A stretch of DNA of 64,000 nt from Dechloromonas denitrificans. GTDB lineage: Bacteria; Pseudomonadota; Gammaproteobacteria; Burkholderiales; Rhodocyclaceae. The translations under genes and the position numbers were made by a program. The DNA lies in assembly GCF_020510665.1 (NCBI RefSeq), contig NZ_CP075187.1:2332001-2396000 (forward strand), read 5' to 3'. Positions 33,374-45,041 of the stretch are shown here, in pieces. How positions within the stretch are numbered: position 1 is the first letter of the stretch; every line of letters begins with the position of its first letter. The notes under the pieces were generated by a model, which did no database searches, was not told the DNA's origin, and was given only the letters and a program-made list of their open reading frames with translations.

Positions 33374-35449
33374 CTAGGCGCGGTTGATCCACAGGGTCAT
33401 CAGCACAAACAAGCCAATGATCATCGTGAAAGCGTAGTGATAAACGTAACCGGTCTGGAAGAAACGAGTCACGGAGGCAATCCAGCCAACCAGCTTGGCG
33501 GAACCATTGACAATAAAGCCGTCAATGATCGCAACGTCGCCACCACGCCAGAAGATCTTGCCGAGGAGACGCGCGCCACCGGCGAGCACCAGCTCATTAA
33601 CCTTGTCGAAGTAATACTTGTTTTCGAACAGGGTGTTGATTGCCGAGAATCTGCGCTGAATCGCAGCCGGGATATCCGGGCGCTTCATGTAGAAGAACCA
33701 CGACAGCACGACGCCGGACAGAGCCAGAATGAACGGCAGACTGGTCAATGAATGAATACCCATCGCAACGGCACCATGGAAGTGCTCGGACAGATGCTCC
33801 ATCGCCGGATGGGCATGGTGATCGATGAAGATCACGCCCTTGAAGTAGTCACCGAAGACCATCGGGCCAATGGCAATGAAACCAATGAACATTGATGGGA
33901 TAGCCAGCAGGACCAACGGCAACGTAACGACCCAGGGCGTCTCGTGCGGTTTCTGGCCCGGCGCCAGACCGTGATGATGATCGTGATCGTCATGACCATG
34001 GTCATCACCGTGCGCATCAGCATGGGAATCGTCGTGATGAGCATCATGGTGCGCATCGTGACCTTCATGTGCCTTGCCAAATCGCTCTTCCCCGTGGAAC
34101 ACCAGGAAATACATGCGGAAGGAGTAGAAGGCAGTCACGAAAACACCGGCCATCACTGCAAAGTATGCGAAACCAGCCCCAGGAATATGCGACAGTGCAA
34201 CCGCCTCAATAATCGAGTCCTTGGAGTAGAAACCAGAGAGGAACGGCGTACCGATCAGGGCCAGCGAACCGATTAGTGAGGTAATCCAGGTAATCGGCAT
34301 GTATTTGCGCAAGCCACCCATGTTACGGATGTCCTGATCGTGATGCATGCCAATAATGACGGAACCCGCGGCAAGGAACAGCAGGGCCTTGAAGAAAGCG
34401 TGCGTCATCAGGTGGAAGATAGCCACAGAGTAAGCAGATGCACCTAGCGCAACAGTCATGTAACCAAGCTGAGAGAGTGTCGAGTACGCAACGACACGCT
34501 TGATGTCATTCTGGATGATGCCCAGGAAGCCCATGAACAATGCAGTGATTGCACCAATCACGATCACGAAGGACAACGCTGTCGTCGACAACTCGAACAA
34601 CGGCGACATGCGGGACACCATGAAAATACCAGCAGTAACCATGGTTGCTGCGTGAATCAGGGCAGAAATCGGGGTCGGGCCTTCCATTGAGTCAGGCAGC
34701 CAAACATGCAACGGTACTTGGGCCGATTTACCCATGGCTCCGATGAACAGGCAGATACAGGTCACTGTCATCAACGAGACAGTTGCCCATTCGCGGTCAG
34801 CAAACAGGGAAATTGTCGTGTTAGCCAGTTCCGGGGCCTTCTGGAAAACAGTGGCGTAGTCCAGCGACCCGAAATGCGCCAGAACCAGACCGATACCGAG
34901 AATAAAACCAAAGTCGCCAACGCGATTGACCAGAAATGCCTTCATGTTCGCAAAAATTGCGGTTGGGCGCGTATACCAGAAACCGATCAGCAGGTACGAC
35001 ACCAAGCCCACAGCTTCCCAGCCGAAGAAGAGCTGCATGAAATTGTTGCTCATCACCAGCATCAGCATGGAGAAAGTAAACAATGAAATGTAGCTGAAGA
35101 AGCGGTTGTAGCCCGGATCTTCCTTCATGTAGCCCATGGTGTAGATATGGACCATCAAGGAAACGAAGGTCACAACGAGCATCATTGTCGTTGTCAGGGT
35201 ATCAATCAGGAAACCCACTTCGAAGCGATAGTCGCCACTGGTCATCCAGGTGTAGACCGTGCCGTTGTAGGTGTGCCCCGCCAGTACATCCTTGAAAATG
35301 ATGAACGAAGTAATGAAGGCAATCGCAACGCCCGCGATGGTTGCCGTATGAGCAACCCAACGTGGAATCACTCGGCAAAAGAGGCCGGCGATGATCGCAC
35401 CAACCAAGGGTGCAAGCGGTACGAGCAGGTAAAGTTTCTGCATTTCCAT
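33374..35449 (-). CDS. nuoL: NADH-quinone oxidoreductase subunit L (with histidine-rich loop)
   Basis: Largest membrane subunit of complex I (691 aa), with the antiporter core, the long amphipathic connecting helix and a C-terminal helix. Markers include FFGWEAVGLVSYLLIGFWY, GKSAQVPLHVWLPDSMEGPT and IKRVVAYSTLSQLGYMTVAL. Between helices, at about residues 452-500, there is a hydrophilic insert that is mostly His and Asp (for example HDAHHDAHHDDSHADAHGDD), likely metal-binding in behaviour. ATG 35449 has AAGGG upstream. Confidence 0.97.
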   Translation of the reverse strand: MEMQKLYLLVPLAPLVGAIIAGLFCRVIPRWVAHTATIAGVAIAFITSFIIFKDVLAGHTYNGTVYTWMTSGDYRFEVGFLIDTLTTTMMLVVTFVSLMVHIYTMGYMKEDPGYNRFFSYISLFTFSMLMLVMSNNFMQLFFGWEAVGLVSYLLIGFWYTRPTAIFANMKAFLVNRVGDFGFILGIGLVLAHFGSLDYATVFQKAPELANTTISLFADREWATVSLMTVTCICLFIGAMGKSAQVPLHVWLPDSMEGPTPISALIHAATMVTAGIFMVSRMSPLFELSTTALSFVIVIGAITALFMGFLGIIQNDIKRVVAYSTLSQLGYMTVALGASAYSVAIFHLMTHAFFKALLFLAAGSVIIGMHHDQDIRNMGGLRKYMPITWITSLIGSLALIGTPFLSGFYSKDSIIEAVALSHIPGAGFAYFAVMAGVFVTAFYSFRMYFLVFHGEERFGKAHEGHDAHHDAHHDDSHADAHGDDHGHDDHDHHHGLAPGQKPHETPWVVTLPLVLLAIPSMFIGFIAIGPMVFGDYFKGVIFIDHHAHPAMEHLSEHFHGAVAMGIHSLTSLPFILALSGVVLSWFFYMKRPDIPAAIQRRFSAINTLFENKYYFDKVNELVLAGGARLLGKIFWRGGDVAIIDGFIVNGSAKLVGWIASVTRFFQTGYVYHYAFTMIIGLFVLMTLWINRA

Positions 35450-35451
35450 GT

Positions 35452-35763
35452 TTAACCCTTAAGGCTGTCCAGGTCATCCACATGGATGCTCTTCAGGTTG
35501 CGGAACAGCACGATCAGAATGGCAAGGCCAATCGCTGATTCGGCAGCGGCGACAGTCAGAATGAAGAAAACAAAAATCTGACCGGAAAGATCCTGGAGGT
35601 AATGCGAAAAAGCGACAAAATTCATGTTGACCGCGAGAAGCATCAACTCAATGGCCATCAGAAGCACCAAGAGGTTTTTCCGGTTAAGGAAAATGCCGAC
35701 TACGCTGATCGCGAAAAGAATCGCGCCCAGAATCAGGAAATGCGAGAGTGACAAAGTAAGCAT
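35452..35763 (-). CDS. nuoK: NADH-quinone oxidoreductase subunit K
   Basis: Three-helix complex I subunit (103 aa). The buried glutamates lie in [20 protein letters not shown] and [14 protein letters not shown], as in other NuoK proteins. ATG 35763 is used because the family starts at [13 protein letters not shown]; the frame is open further upstream but overlaps nuoJ. Confidence 0.96.
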   Translation of the reverse strand: MLTLSLSHFLILGAILFAISVVGIFLNRKNLLVLLMAIELMLLAVNMNFVAFSHYLQDLSGQIFVFFILTVAAAESAIGLAILIVLFRNLKSIHVDDLDSLKG

Positions 35764-35776
35764 AGTCTTCCCGGGT

Positions 35777-36373
35777 TCAGTCTTTTTCAGCCGGCATCTG
35801 CAGGACGCGGATACGATCCTTCGCCTTGACGAAAACCTGCTGATTCGGATTGGTGTACTTGGATTTCTTGGGACCACGATAGGTCAGGACGATCGCTGCA
35901 ATCATGCCAACCAGCAGCACAATCGAAGCCAATTCGAACGGGAAGACGTAGTCGGTAAACATCAAGGCACCAATGCTCTTGGTGTTCGATGTTCCTGCGG
36001 CAACGACTGCTTCAGCGGCAGGTACCTGGAAGTACTTGCTACCCAGCACCAGCCCCATTTCGAGAACCATTAGAATGCCAAGCAAGGCACCCAGCGGCAG
36101 GTAGTTCCAGAACCCCTGACGAATGCGGTCCATGTTGATATCAAGCATCATCACGACGAACAGGAATAGCACCATGACCGCGCCGACGTAGACCAGGATG
36201 ATCGCGATAGCGAGGAATTCAGCCTGAAGCAGTGACCAGATACCGCCACAGGTAAAGAAAGCGAGAATCAGATGCAGCGCGGCATGAACCGGGTTACGGG
36301 CAGTAATCACCCGCAGGCTGGCAACGATCAGAATCGCCGAGAGAAAAAAGAAGACCAGTGTCTGAAAATCCAT
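35777..36373 (-). CDS. nuoJ: NADH-quinone oxidoreductase subunit J
   Basis: Five-helix complex I membrane subunit (198 aa). [20 protein letters not shown] and the pi-bulge-type helix with [20 protein letters not shown] are characteristic. ATG 36373 is preferred over GTG 36376, with CAGGTAC in range. It sits 12 bp after nuoI. Confidence 0.95.
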   Translation of the reverse strand: MDFQTLVFFFLSAILIVASLRVITARNPVHAALHLILAFFTCGGIWSLLQAEFLAIAIILVYVGAVMVLFLFVVMMLDINMDRIRQGFWNYLPLGALLGILMVLEMGLVLGSKYFQVPAAEAVVAAGTSNTKSIGALMFTDYVFPFELASIVLLVGMIAAIVLTYRGPKKSKYTNPNQQVFVKAKDRIRVLQMPAEKD

Positions 36374-36385
36374 CACTTGTACCTG

Positions 36386-36874
36386 TTAGCGGTAAGCAGA
36401 ATCGAGTTCACGATCTTTGGCAATCTGATTCTCGTAGCGGTCGCCGTTAGCCAGCAACATCTGCTTCGTGTAGTACAGATCACCACGTTTCTCGCCGTGG
36501 TATTCAAAAACGCGCGTTTCAACCACAGCGTCGACCGGGCAGGCTTCTTCACAGAAACCACAGAAAATACATTTGGTCAGATCGATGTCATAGCGTGTCG
36601 TACGACGCGAACCATCATCGCGCGGCTCGGCTTCGATCGTGATCGCCATGGCCGGGCAAATTGCTTCGCACAGCTTGCAGGCGATACAACGCTCTTCACC
36701 ATTCGGGTAACGGCGCAATGCATGCAGGCCGCGGAAGCGGAAACTCTGCGGGGTCTTTTCCTCGGGGTACTGCACGGTGATCTTGCTGGCAAAGAAATAC
36801 TTGCCGGTCACCGCCATGCCTTTCAACAACTCCTTGAGGAGGAGGCTGTTGAAGATTTCCTTCATCGAACCCAT
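36386..36874 (-). CDS. nuoI: NADH-quinone oxidoreductase subunit I
   Basis: Peripheral-arm subunit (162 aa) carrying two 4Fe-4S clusters. The two motifs are [16 protein letters not shown] and [16 protein letters not shown], each CxxCxxC plus CP. A GGAG site precedes ATG 36874. Confidence 0.97.
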   Translation of the reverse strand: MGSMKEIFNSLLLKELLKGMAVTGKYFFASKITVQYPEEKTPQSFRFRGLHALRRYPNGEERCIACKLCEAICPAMAITIEAEPRDDGSRRTTRYDIDLTKCIFCGFCEEACPVDAVVETRVFEYHGEKRGDLYYTKQMLLANGDRYENQIAKDRELDSAYR

Positions 36875-36884
36875 GTTTATCTCC

Positions 36885-37934
36885 TCACTTCCAAATATTC
36901 AGCGGTGACATCATCCAGACGCCAACGACAACCAGCCAGACCAGACAAACCGGCACAAAAACCTTCCAGCCGAGGCGCATCAGCTGGTCATAGCGATAGC
37001 GCGGGAAAGTGGCACGGAACCAGAGGAACAGGAACAGGATGGCGCCGACCTTGGCGAACAGCCAGAGCGCGCTGTCCGGCAGGAAGCCGACCGGGGAAGA
37101 CCAGCCACCGAGGAACATGATCGACGTCAGCGTCGACACCAGAATCATGTTGGCGTATTCAGCCAGGAAGAAGACAGCGAACGCCATACCGGAGTATTCG
37201 ACGTGGAAGCCGGCAACGATTTCGGATTCGCCTTCGCAAACGTCGAACGGCGCGCGGTTGGTTTCAGCCACACCGGAGATCAGGTACACCAGGAACATTG
37301 GCAGCAGCGGCAGCCAGTTCCAGGAGAGGAAACTCAGACCCCAGCTGGCGAAGCGACCTTGTTGCTGGGCATGGACGATATCGATCAAATTCAGGCTGTT
37401 CGACACCATCAACACACAAATCAGCGCAAAACCCATCGAGATTTCGTAGGAAACCATCTGGGCCGCAGCGCGCATCGCACCGAGGAAGGCGTATTTGGAG
37501 TTGGAGGCCCAGCCGGACAGGATGATGCCGTACACACCCATCGAGGTGATCGCCATGATGTAAAGCAGGCTGGCATCGATATTAGCCAAGACCAGCGTCT
37601 CATTGAACGGCACGACCGCCCAAGCAGCGAGAGCAGGTGCAATAGCGAGCATCGGAGCGATGATGAAGATAGCCTTGTTCGCACCGCTCGGTACGACAAT
37701 TTCCTTCATCAGCAGCTTCAGGCCGTCAGCGATTGGCTGGATCAAGCCCCACGGACCAACACGATTCGGGCCAATTCGAACCTGCATGTAACCGATTACC
37801 TTGCGCTCGGCCCAAGTCAGATAAGCGACGCTGAGCATCAGCGGAGCAACGATCAGAACAATCTTGACCAAGGCCCAGACTGCAGGCCAAACGCCACCAA
37901 AGATGCCCGAACCAAAATTCATCAGTGCGTCCAT
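36885..37934 (-). CDS. nuoH: NADH-quinone oxidoreductase subunit H
   Basis: Quinone-channel membrane subunit (349 aa, eight or nine helices). Recognised by [40 protein letters not shown] and the C-terminal [23 protein letters not shown] 37934 directly follows the nuoG stop. Confidence 0.97.
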   Translation of the reverse strand: MDALMNFGSGIFGGVWPAVWALVKIVLIVAPLMLSVAYLTWAERKVIGYMQVRIGPNRVGPWGLIQPIADGLKLLMKEIVVPSGANKAIFIIAPMLAIAPALAAWAVVPFNETLVLANIDASLLYIMAITSMGVYGIILSGWASNSKYAFLGAMRAAAQMVSYEISMGFALICVLMVSNSLNLIDIVHAQQQGRFASWGLSFLSWNWLPLLPMFLVYLISGVAETNRAPFDVCEGESEIVAGFHVEYSGMAFAVFFLAEYANMILVSTLTSIMFLGGWSSPVGFLPDSALWLFAKVGAILFLFLWFRATFPRYRYDQLMRLGWKVFVPVCLVWLVVVGVWMMSPLNIWK

Positions 37935-40265
37935 TTATGCACGCTCCACGGAGAGGGTACCGAACATCTCGCCCAGTGCGGCAGTCGAGGCATGCGCTGC
38001 AGCAACACGGACACAGCCAGCCGGCACGTTGTTGTCAAGCTTGGCGACAAGAAGCGCCTCGCCGGAGCCTTGCTTGACGCGAACCTGAGCGCCGGCAACC
38101 AGCCCCAACTGAGTCAGAACCTGTTCATTCATCCGTGCAGTCGGTGCAACGCTGTCTGCTGTCTGCTGCAACACAGGCGAGCGACGCACCATGGCGTCGG
38201 CAAAGTTGATCGGCACATCGGCAATACGCTCAATCCCATCTTGACTTGCCGGTAGAGCAATAGCCACACCATTCAGGCCATTATCAAGACCGGCAACGAA
38301 TTCGGCCCCTGCGCCCAGCACTTCGTCACGCACGGCCTCACTGGACTGGTAGTCAAAACCATCAAGATTCAGGACATTCCCGAGAACACGAAGCAGCTTC
38401 CAGGCTGGACGTGCGTCGCCGCGTGCTTTGACTACACCGTTAAAGCTCTGGATACGGCCTTCGATATTGACGAACGTACCCGCCGTCTCGGTATAAGGCG
38501 TAATCGGGAGAATCACATCAGCGTATTCAAGTGCTGCTGCGTGCTTGAATGCGGAAGCGTAAACAACGAGGTTGGCCTGTTTAAGCGCGCCCAGAGTCAG
38601 TTGCGGGTTAGCGCAATCAAATTCCGGCTCAATCCCCATCAGAACATAAGCCTTGCGCGGCTGCTCAAACATCTGGCGTGCATTTGCCCCGGAAGGCAAG
38701 GCCCAGCCCGCATGCCCACCAACCACATTGGCACCCTCACCAAGGAAACCAACAGTGGCACCAGTCAGCTGACCGAGCTGAAGGGCCAGGGCATGCAGCT
38801 GCGTGGCCTGGGCAGATTGTGTTGCCACATTACCGAGGAATATTGCGCGCTTTTCACCTTCAACCAGGCTTTGTGCGATTTTTTTGCAGGTCTCGCAGAC
38901 GGAGAGGCTTTCCAGGCCAGCAGGAACTGCAACATTTTTCAGTTCAGCTGCCGCCTTGACGACCCCACCAAGAGTGCTGGCCAGTTTGGAAGGCGCTACT
39001 GCCATGTTGGCATGGAAATTGATCAGTTGGTCGTCAGAGCTAACCGACAATGAACTGACCTTGGTATATTTCTTGGCAGCCTGACGCAAACGCTGAGCAA
39101 TCAGCGGGTGATCCTTGCGCAGGAAAGAGCCAATCACAAGCGCGGCATCGAGATCCTTGATCTCAGCCAGGCGCATACCCAGCCAAGGTGTACCAGCACG
39201 CTTGAAATCAGTGCCAAAGTCACTTTGGCGCGGACGGAAATCGACGTTACCGCTGCCCAGGCCCTTGAAAACCTTACCCAGCAGGAACAACTCTTCCAGA
39301 GTCGAATTTGGCGATGCCAGCGCAGCAATCGAATCTCCGCCGTGAGTACGGGCAACATCCTTCAGACCATGAGCGACGTAGTCGAGTGCAACATTCCAGT
39401 CAACTTCACGCCACTCGCCGCCTTGCTTCACCATTGGCTTGGTCAAACGCTCTTCGGAATTAAGCGCCTGATAGGAGAAACGTTCCTTGTCGGAAATCCA
39501 GCATTCATTGACCGCCTCATTTTCACGCGGCAGAACACGCATCACATTATCGTGCTTGACTTGAACAACCAGATTGGCACCAACGGAATCGTGCGGACTG
39601 ACCGACTTGCGACGCTGCAGCTCCCACGAACGCGCGGTGTAGCGGAATGGTTTGGAAGTCAGCGCACCTACCGGGCAGAGGTCAATCATATTGCCCGACA
39701 ATTCCGAGTCGACCGTGCGCCCCAGGAATGTCGTGATTTCGGAATGCATGTTGCGATTGGCCATGCCAAGCTCCATGATCCCTGCAATTTCCTGACCGAA
39801 ACGGACACAGCGCGTACAGTGGATGCAGCGGCTCATTTCCTCCATCGAAATGAGCGGACCGACATTTTTGTGGAAAACAACGTGCTTTTCCTCGGTATAG
39901 CGGCTCTTCATCGGGCCGTAACCAACGGACATGTCTTGCAACTGACACTCACCACCCTGGTCGCAAATCGGACAATCCAGCGGGTGATTGATCAGGAGGA
40001 ATTCCATCACGCCCTTCTGTGCCTTGACGGCCAGTTCCGAATGCGTGAACACCTTCATGCCGTTTGTGACCGGAGTCGCACAGGCAGGCAGGGGTTTCGG
40101 TGCCTTCTCAACCTGCACCAGACACATCCGGCAGTTGGCGGCAATCGATAATTTCTTGTGGTAGCAGAAGTGCGGAATATAAACCCCAACCTGCTGCGCG
40201 GCATCCATCACCGTGCTGCCATCGGGTACTTGCGCCTTCTTGCCGTCGATCTCGATTTCTAGCAT
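37935..40265 (-). CDS. nuoG: NADH-quinone oxidoreductase subunit G
   Basis: Large iron-sulfur subunit (776 aa). The N terminus has the 2Fe-2S ligands CYHKKLSIAANCRMCLVQVE, the His-Cys3 site HPLDCPICDQGGECQLQD and the 4Fe-4S site CIHCTRCVRFGQEI with CPVGALTSKPF. The molybdopterin-oxidoreductase-like domain follows from about residue 220. Length is typical for betaproteobacteria. Confidence 0.97.
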   Translation of the reverse strand: MLEIEIDGKKAQVPDGSTVMDAAQQVGVYIPHFCYHKKLSIAANCRMCLVQVEKAPKPLPACATPVTNGMKVFTHSELAVKAQKGVMEFLLINHPLDCPICDQGGECQLQDMSVGYGPMKSRYTEEKHVVFHKNVGPLISMEEMSRCIHCTRCVRFGQEIAGIMELGMANRNMHSEITTFLGRTVDSELSGNMIDLCPVGALTSKPFRYTARSWELQRRKSVSPHDSVGANLVVQVKHDNVMRVLPRENEAVNECWISDKERFSYQALNSEERLTKPMVKQGGEWREVDWNVALDYVAHGLKDVARTHGGDSIAALASPNSTLEELFLLGKVFKGLGSGNVDFRPRQSDFGTDFKRAGTPWLGMRLAEIKDLDAALVIGSFLRKDHPLIAQRLRQAAKKYTKVSSLSVSSDDQLINFHANMAVAPSKLASTLGGVVKAAAELKNVAVPAGLESLSVCETCKKIAQSLVEGEKRAIFLGNVATQSAQATQLHALALQLGQLTGATVGFLGEGANVVGGHAGWALPSGANARQMFEQPRKAYVLMGIEPEFDCANPQLTLGALKQANLVVYASAFKHAAALEYADVILPITPYTETAGTFVNIEGRIQSFNGVVKARGDARPAWKLLRVLGNVLNLDGFDYQSSEAVRDEVLGAGAEFVAGLDNGLNGVAIALPASQDGIERIADVPINFADAMVRRSPVLQQTADSVAPTARMNEQVLTQLGLVAGAQVRVKQGSGEALLVAKLDNNVPAGCVRVAAAHASTAALGEMFGTLSVERA

Positions 40266-40316
40266 GTCGCTACCTTGTAGCCAGTTCTTTCGTATCTATC
40301 GCTTGGAAGGTTGGGC

Positions 40317-41645
40317 TTAAGCCGCAACCTTGTGGAAACCACTACCCGCCCATTGCACATCCTTGGGCACAAGACAGCTCTTGTGCTCGATGTGGTATTC
40401 AAACTCGCTACGGAAGTGTTTGAGGAAACTTTGCACCGGAAAGGCTGCAGCATCGCCAAGCGCACAGATCGTGCGACCAGAGATATTTCCAAGAACACTA
40501 CCCAGCAGATCGAGATCTTCGGGCTTGCCCAGACCGTTTTCGATCCGGTGAATAATCTTGTACATCCATGCCGTACCCTCACGACATGGGGTGCACTGAC
40601 CGCATGACTCTTCGTAGTAGAAGAAAGACAAACGCTCAAGCGCCTTGACCATGCATACCGTCTCGTCCATGACGATGACAGCCCCCGAACCCAGCATCGA
40701 ACCGCCCTTGCTGATCGAGTCGTAATCCATGGTGCAGTCCATGATCACATCCGCTGGCATTACAGGGGCGGACGAACCACCCGGAATAACTGCCTTCAGC
40801 TTGCGACCACCACGCATTCCTCCACACATTTCGAGCAAGGTCGAAAACGGTGTACCGAGGGGAATCTCATAGTTACCCGGACGATTGACATGGCCAGACA
40901 CCGAGAACAGCTTGGTGCCACCGTTGTTTGGTTTGCCCAAGTTAAGGAAATCTTCGCCCCCCATTTTCAGAATGGAAGGAATGCTCGCAAAGGTTTCGGT
41001 ATTGTTGATTGTCGTCGGTTTGCCATACAACCCGAAAGATGCCGGGAAGGGTGGCTTGAAGCGCGGCTGCCCTTTCTTGCCTTCGATTGACTCAAGCAGC
41101 GCAGTTTCTTCGCCGCAGATATAGGCACCGTAGCCATGGTGAGCAAACAACTCGAAATTGAAACCCGAACCAAGAATATTCTGTCCGATAAAACCGGCGG
41201 CACGAGCCTGGTCAAGAGCCTCCTCGAAACGCTTGTACTCAAGCCAGACTTCGCCATGCACGTAGTTATAGCCACGGTTGGCACCCATCGCATAGGCTGC
41301 AATGGCCATACCCTCGATGACTGCATGCGGGTTGTAGCGCATGATGTCCCGGTCCTTGAATGTCCCGGGCTCACCTTCATCGGTGTTGCAAACAACGTAT
41401 TTATCGCCAGGAAACGAACGTGGCATGAAAGACCACTTCAAGCCTGTCGGGAAACCTGCACCACCACGACCACGCAAAACGGATTTTTTGACCTCACTGA
41501 TCACGTCTTCTTGGGTGATCTTGCTCTCCAGAATACGTTTGAGTTGCGCATAACCGCCACGTGCCACGTAATCATTCAGGCCCCAGCTATTGTCGCCGTT
41601 CAGGCCTTCCATCAGGACGCCGTTGATCGAACCAAGCATTGCCAT
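40317..41645 (-). CDS. nuoF: NADH-quinone oxidoreductase subunit F
   Basis: NADH- and FMN-binding subunit (442 aa). Markers are [59 protein letters not shown] and the 4Fe-4S ligands [12 protein letters not shown] with a later Cys. ATG 41645 overlaps the nuoE stop as TAATG and has GAGGAG at 8 bases; a GTG at 41654 is less likely. Confidence 0.96.
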   Translation of the reverse strand: MAMLGSINGVLMEGLNGDNSWGLNDYVARGGYAQLKRILESKITQEDVISEVKKSVLRGRGGAGFPTGLKWSFMPRSFPGDKYVVCNTDEGEPGTFKDRDIMRYNPHAVIEGMAIAAYAMGANRGYNYVHGEVWLEYKRFEEALDQARAAGFIGQNILGSGFNFELFAHHGYGAYICGEETALLESIEGKKGQPRFKPPFPASFGLYGKPTTINNTETFASIPSILKMGGEDFLNLGKPNNGGTKLFSVSGHVNRPGNYEIPLGTPFSTLLEMCGGMRGGRKLKAVIPGGSSAPVMPADVIMDCTMDYDSISKGGSMLGSGAVIVMDETVCMVKALERLSFFYYEESCGQCTPCREGTAWMYKIIHRIENGLGKPEDLDLLGSVLGNISGRTICALGDAAAFPVQSFLKHFRSEFEYHIEHKSCLVPKDVQWAGSGFHKVAA

Positions 41646-42118
41646 TATTTGCACTCCTCAAGCAGCTTGTCGATCTGTTCCGGATGCATGTGGCTGCACA
41701 TGGAGCGATTATTGACAATGAATACTGGAGCATCGCCGCAGGCACCCATACACTCCCCTTCTTTCAGGGTGTACTTGCCGTCGCTGGTCGTCTCACCGTA
41801 GCCGACACCCAGCTTCTTCTGCAGGTATTCACCGGCGTGATAGCCACCGGAAAGCGCACAAGGCAGGTTGGTACAAACTGTAATCTTGTACTTCCCGACT
41901 GGCTTGAGATCATACATGTTGTAAAAGGAAGCGACCTCGTAAGCTGCCATCGGAGCGATAGCAAGATAGTTGGCGACGGCTTCGATTGCCTCAGGGGGCA
42001 ACCAGCCTTTTTCTTCCTGGGCATGCGCGAGACAGGCCATAACTGCCGACTGAGATTGATCAGCCGGGTATTTGGCAACTTCACGCGCGAACTTCTCGAG
42101 GGTTTCAGCGGAAAACAT
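41645..42118 (-). CDS. nuoE: NADH-quinone oxidoreductase subunit E
   Basis: Thioredoxin-fold 2Fe-2S subunit (157 aa). Cys ligands lie in [11 protein letters not shown] and [20 protein letters not shown] 42118 overlaps the nuoD stop as ATGA, and its own stop overlaps nuoF. Confidence 0.96.
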   Translation of the reverse strand: MFSAETLEKFAREVAKYPADQSQSAVMACLAHAQEEKGWLPPEAIEAVANYLAIAPMAAYEVASFYNMYDLKPVGKYKITVCTNLPCALSGGYHAGEYLQKKLGVGYGETTSDGKYTLKEGECMGACGDAPVFIVNNRSMCSHMHPEQIDKLLEECK

Positions 42119-43371
42119 CAGCGGTCGATCTCGCCAAAAACAATATCCTGGGAACCGATAATCGTAACGACGTCGGCAAGCATGTGGCCGCGGGACATTT
42201 CGTCCATACCGGCCAGGTGAACATAACCCGGCGCACGAATCTTCATGCGGTATGGCTTGTTTGCACCATCCGAAACGAAGTAGATGCCGAATTCACCCTT
42301 CGGGTGTTCGATAGCTGCATAAGCCTCACCCGGCGGAACGTGAATCCCTTCAGTGAAGAGCTTGAAGTGATGAATCAGCTCCTCCATGTTGGTTTTCATA
42401 TTTTCACGTGATGGCGGAGCAACCTTGTGATTATCAGTGATCACAGGCCCCGGATTCTTGCGGAGCCAGTCAATACACTGCTTGATAATACGGTTCGACT
42501 GGAGCATTTCTTCCATGCGAACCAGATAACGATCATAGCTATCGCCGTTCACACCGACCGGGATGTCAAAATCCATCTTGTCATAGGCGGCATACGGCTG
42601 CTTCTTGCGCAAGTCCCAAGCAATCCCGGAACCACGCAGCATGGCACCGGAGAACCCCATCTGGCGCGCACGCTCTGGCGTCACGACGCCGACATTAACC
42701 AGACGCTGCTTCCAGATCCGGTTATCGGTCAGAAGCGTGTGGTACTCCGCGTGATACGTCGGGAAGCGGTCGGTAAAGTCTTCCAGGAAATCAAGCAACG
42801 AACCACCCCGATTACCATTCAGTTCCTTGGCTCTCTTGGCGCTGGTCCAGGTTGAAGCTTCGTATTGCGGCATACGATCCGGCAAGTCGCGATAAACGCC
42901 GCCCGGACGGTAATAGGCAGCATGCAGACGAGCACCGGATACAGCCTCGTAAGCATCCATCAGGTCTTCACGCTCGCGGAAAGTATAGAGCGCCATGGTC
43001 ATCGCGCCAACGTCCAGCGCATGACAACCAATCCAGAGCAAGTGGTTCAGGATACGCGTCACTTCGTCAAACATGGTACGGATGTACTTGCCACGCTCAG
43101 GTACTTCGATGCCGAGCAATTTCTCGGTCGCCAGACAGTAAGCATGCTCATTGCACATCATCGACACATAGTCGAGACGATCCATATAGGGCACGGACTG
43201 GACCCAAGTACGGGTTTCAGCCAGTTTTTCAGTCGCACGGTGTAGCAGACCAATGTGCGGATCGGCACGCTGGACGACTTCGCCATCAAGTTCGAGAACA
43301 AGACGGAGCACACCGTGTGCGGCCGGGTGCTGCGGGCCGAAATTAAGCGTAAAATTGCGGATATCAGCCAT
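42118..43371 (-). CDS. nuoD: NADH-quinone oxidoreductase subunit D
   Basis: The 49-kDa-type subunit (417 aa) that forms the quinone site with NuoB. It begins [20 protein letters not shown] and contains [20 protein letters not shown] and the C-terminal [12 protein letters not shown] 43371 overlaps nuoC by 8 bp; the frame is open further upstream but that region is nuoC. Confidence 0.97.
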   Translation of the reverse strand: MADIRNFTLNFGPQHPAAHGVLRLVLELDGEVVQRADPHIGLLHRATEKLAETRTWVQSVPYMDRLDYVSMMCNEHAYCLATEKLLGIEVPERGKYIRTMFDEVTRILNHLLWIGCHALDVGAMTMALYTFREREDLMDAYEAVSGARLHAAYYRPGGVYRDLPDRMPQYEASTWTSAKRAKELNGNRGGSLLDFLEDFTDRFPTYHAEYHTLLTDNRIWKQRLVNVGVVTPERARQMGFSGAMLRGSGIAWDLRKKQPYAAYDKMDFDIPVGVNGDSYDRYLVRMEEMLQSNRIIKQCIDWLRKNPGPVITDNHKVAPPSRENMKTNMEELIHHFKLFTEGIHVPPGEAYAAIEHPKGEFGIYFVSDGANKPYRMKIRAPGYVHLAGMDEMSRGHMLADVVTIIGSQDIVFGEIDR

Positions 43372-43969
43372 GTGCGGGGTCCCCGTAAGTATCTTCGCGC
43401 ACAATGCGCGGGGTATTTTCACGTGGCTCGATGGTTACCGGCTGGTAAATAACTCGTGCCTGATCCGGGTCGTAGCGCATTTCAACATGACCGGAAATCG
43501 GGAAATCCTTACGGAAAGGATGACCGATAAAACCGTAGTCGGTAAGAATACGACGCAAATCATCGTGACCGACAAAGGCGATACCGAACAGATCAAATGC
43601 CTCGCGCTCAAACCAGTTAACACTGGTCCACACTGACGTCACCGAGTCGACCGCAGGAAAAGCATCGTCTTCGGCGAAGACACGAACCCGCAGACGCCAA
43701 TTGTTCGGAATGGACAGAAGATGCGAGACAGCGGCAAACCGCTTGCCTTGCCACGCACCATCACCATAGGTCGAATAATCAACACCGCAAAGATCGATCA
43801 ACTCATCGAAGCCAAGATCAGCTTCGTCGCGCAGCGTCTGCATCACGGAAAAATAGTCGGCGGAAGCAACTTCAATAGTCACCTCTCCCAACGCAAGCGT
43901 CAGCGACTTCAGTTTTTCACCGAAGTGCTTTTGCAAATTCTGGCTAAGCGTTTCCAGCTTGGCGGACAT
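43364..43969 (-). CDS. nuoC: NADH-quinone oxidoreductase subunit C
   Basis: The 30-kDa-type subunit (201 aa) with the signature [20 protein letters not shown] and [22 protein letters not shown] 43969 is preferred over an in-frame TTG two codons upstream. Confidence 0.96.
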   Translation of the reverse strand: MSAKLETLSQNLQKHFGEKLKSLTLALGEVTIEVASADYFSVMQTLRDEADLGFDELIDLCGVDYSTYGDGAWQGKRFAAVSHLLSIPNNWRLRVRVFAEDDAFPAVDSVTSVWTSVNWFEREAFDLFGIAFVGHDDLRRILTDYGFIGHPFRKDFPISGHVEMRYDPDQARVIYQPVTIEPRENTPRIVREDTYGDPAHG

Positions 43970-43988
43970 AGTCAATCAGCCTTGGCAA

Positions 43989-44465
43989 TTAACGAGCAAT
44001 GGTGTTAGTACGGCGAATCTTGTTCTGCAACTGGATGATGCCGTACAGCAAAGCCTCCGCCGTCGGAGGGCAACCGGGGACATAGATATCGACCGGCACA
44101 ATTCGGTCGCAACCACGCACTACGGAATACGAGTAATGATAGTAGCCACCACCATTGGCACAGGAACCCATGGAAATAACCCAACGCGGCTCTGCCATCT
44201 GGTCGTAAACCTTACGCAAGGCCGGCGCCATTTTATTGGTCAGCGTACCAGCAACGATCATTACATCTGACTGACGCGGACTCGGGCGAAAAACCACGCC
44301 AAAGCGGTCAAGGTCATAGCGGGCGCAGCCCGCATGAATCATTTCAACCGCACAACAGGCAAGACCAAAAGTCATTGGCCACATCGAACCTGTGCGCATG
44401 TAGTTGATTAGCTTGTCAGCCGTCGTGGTGACAAAACCTTCCTGGAGAATACCTTCAATAGCCAT
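43989..44465 (-). CDS. nuoB: NADH-quinone oxidoreductase subunit B
   Basis: PSST-type subunit (158 aa) holding cluster N2. Ligands lie in [26 protein letters not shown] and [16 protein letters not shown]. Three bases separate it from nuoA. Confidence 0.97.
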   Translation of the reverse strand: MAIEGILQEGFVTTTADKLINYMRTGSMWPMTFGLACCAVEMIHAGCARYDLDRFGVVFRPSPRQSDVMIVAGTLTNKMAPALRKVYDQMAEPRWVISMGSCANGGGYYHYSYSVVRGCDRIVPVDIYVPGCPPTAEALLYGIIQLQNKIRRTNTIAR

Positions 44466-44468
44466 GCT

Positions 44469-44840
44469 TTATTCCCATTCCAGCGCACCCTTGGCCCAGG
44501 CATACACGTAGCCAATAACCAGGATGGTAACGAAAACCAGCATTTCGACAAAACCGAACAACTTGATCGATTCAGTCGCGACGATATCCTTGAAAATTGT
44601 TGCCCACGGAAACAGGAACGCAATTTCCAGGTCAAAAAGAATGAAAAGGATAGCAATCAGGTAGTAACGCACGTCAAACTTCATACGTGCATCTTCGAAA
44701 GCCTCAAAGCCGCACTCGTAGGGAGAAAGCTTCTCCGGATCCGGCTTGCTGGGTGCAAGCAGGAACCCCATTGCAACCGGCAAAACGCCAACCGCAACAC
44801 CCACCAGGACGAACATCAGGATTGGAAAGTAGTTTTCCAT
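44469..44840 (-). CDS. nuoA: NADH-quinone oxidoreductase subunit A
   Basis: Three-helix complex I subunit (123 aa), with [20 protein letters not shown] and the [15 protein letters not shown] helix. First gene of the nuo operon. The 64-bp gap to tRNA-Leu holds a GTTTC/GAAAC inverted repeat (44859-44874) and a GGCGGCGG ribosome site but no obvious strong promoter, so read-through from the secG/tRNA transcript is possible. Confidence 0.96.
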   Translation of the reverse strand: MENYFPILMFVLVGVAVGVLPVAMGFLLAPSKPDPEKLSPYECGFEAFEDARMKFDVRYYLIAILFILFDLEIAFLFPWATIFKDIVATESIKLFGFVEMLVFVTILVIGYVYAWAKGALEWE

Positions 44841-44904
44841 GATCCGCCGCCAATTTTCAGTTTCTTGTACGAAACAGCGCGCCTTACGGCCACTGCCCCA
44901 ATAT

Positions 44905-44989
44905 TGGTGCCGACGGCGAGACTCGAACTCGCACAGCTTGCGCCACTACCCCCTCAAGATAGCGTGTCTACCAATTTCACCACGTCGGC
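44905..44989 (-). tRNA. tRNA-Leu(GAG)
   Basis: Reverse-strand sequence begins GCCGACGTGGTGAAATTGG and ends with TTCGAGTCTCGCC and CGTCGGCACCA. The 7-bp acceptor (GCCGACG/CGTCGGC), the anticodon arm CTATC-TTGAGGG-GGTAG with anticodon GAG, a long variable arm and an encoded CCA identify a class II leucine tRNA, 85 bases. It lies between secG and nuoA on the same strand. Confidence 0.96.
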
Positions 44990-45041
44990 ACTACCATCCG
45001 CTTACCCGGCGAGGACTCGTTGCCAGGCAAACAGCCTTGCG

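Noticed and set aside
33944..34276. Open frame rich in Met and Ile opposite the nuoL histidine-rich loop
   Set aside because: Repetitive CAT/ATG-type codons on the reverse strand of the His/Asp run produce it; no support as a gene.
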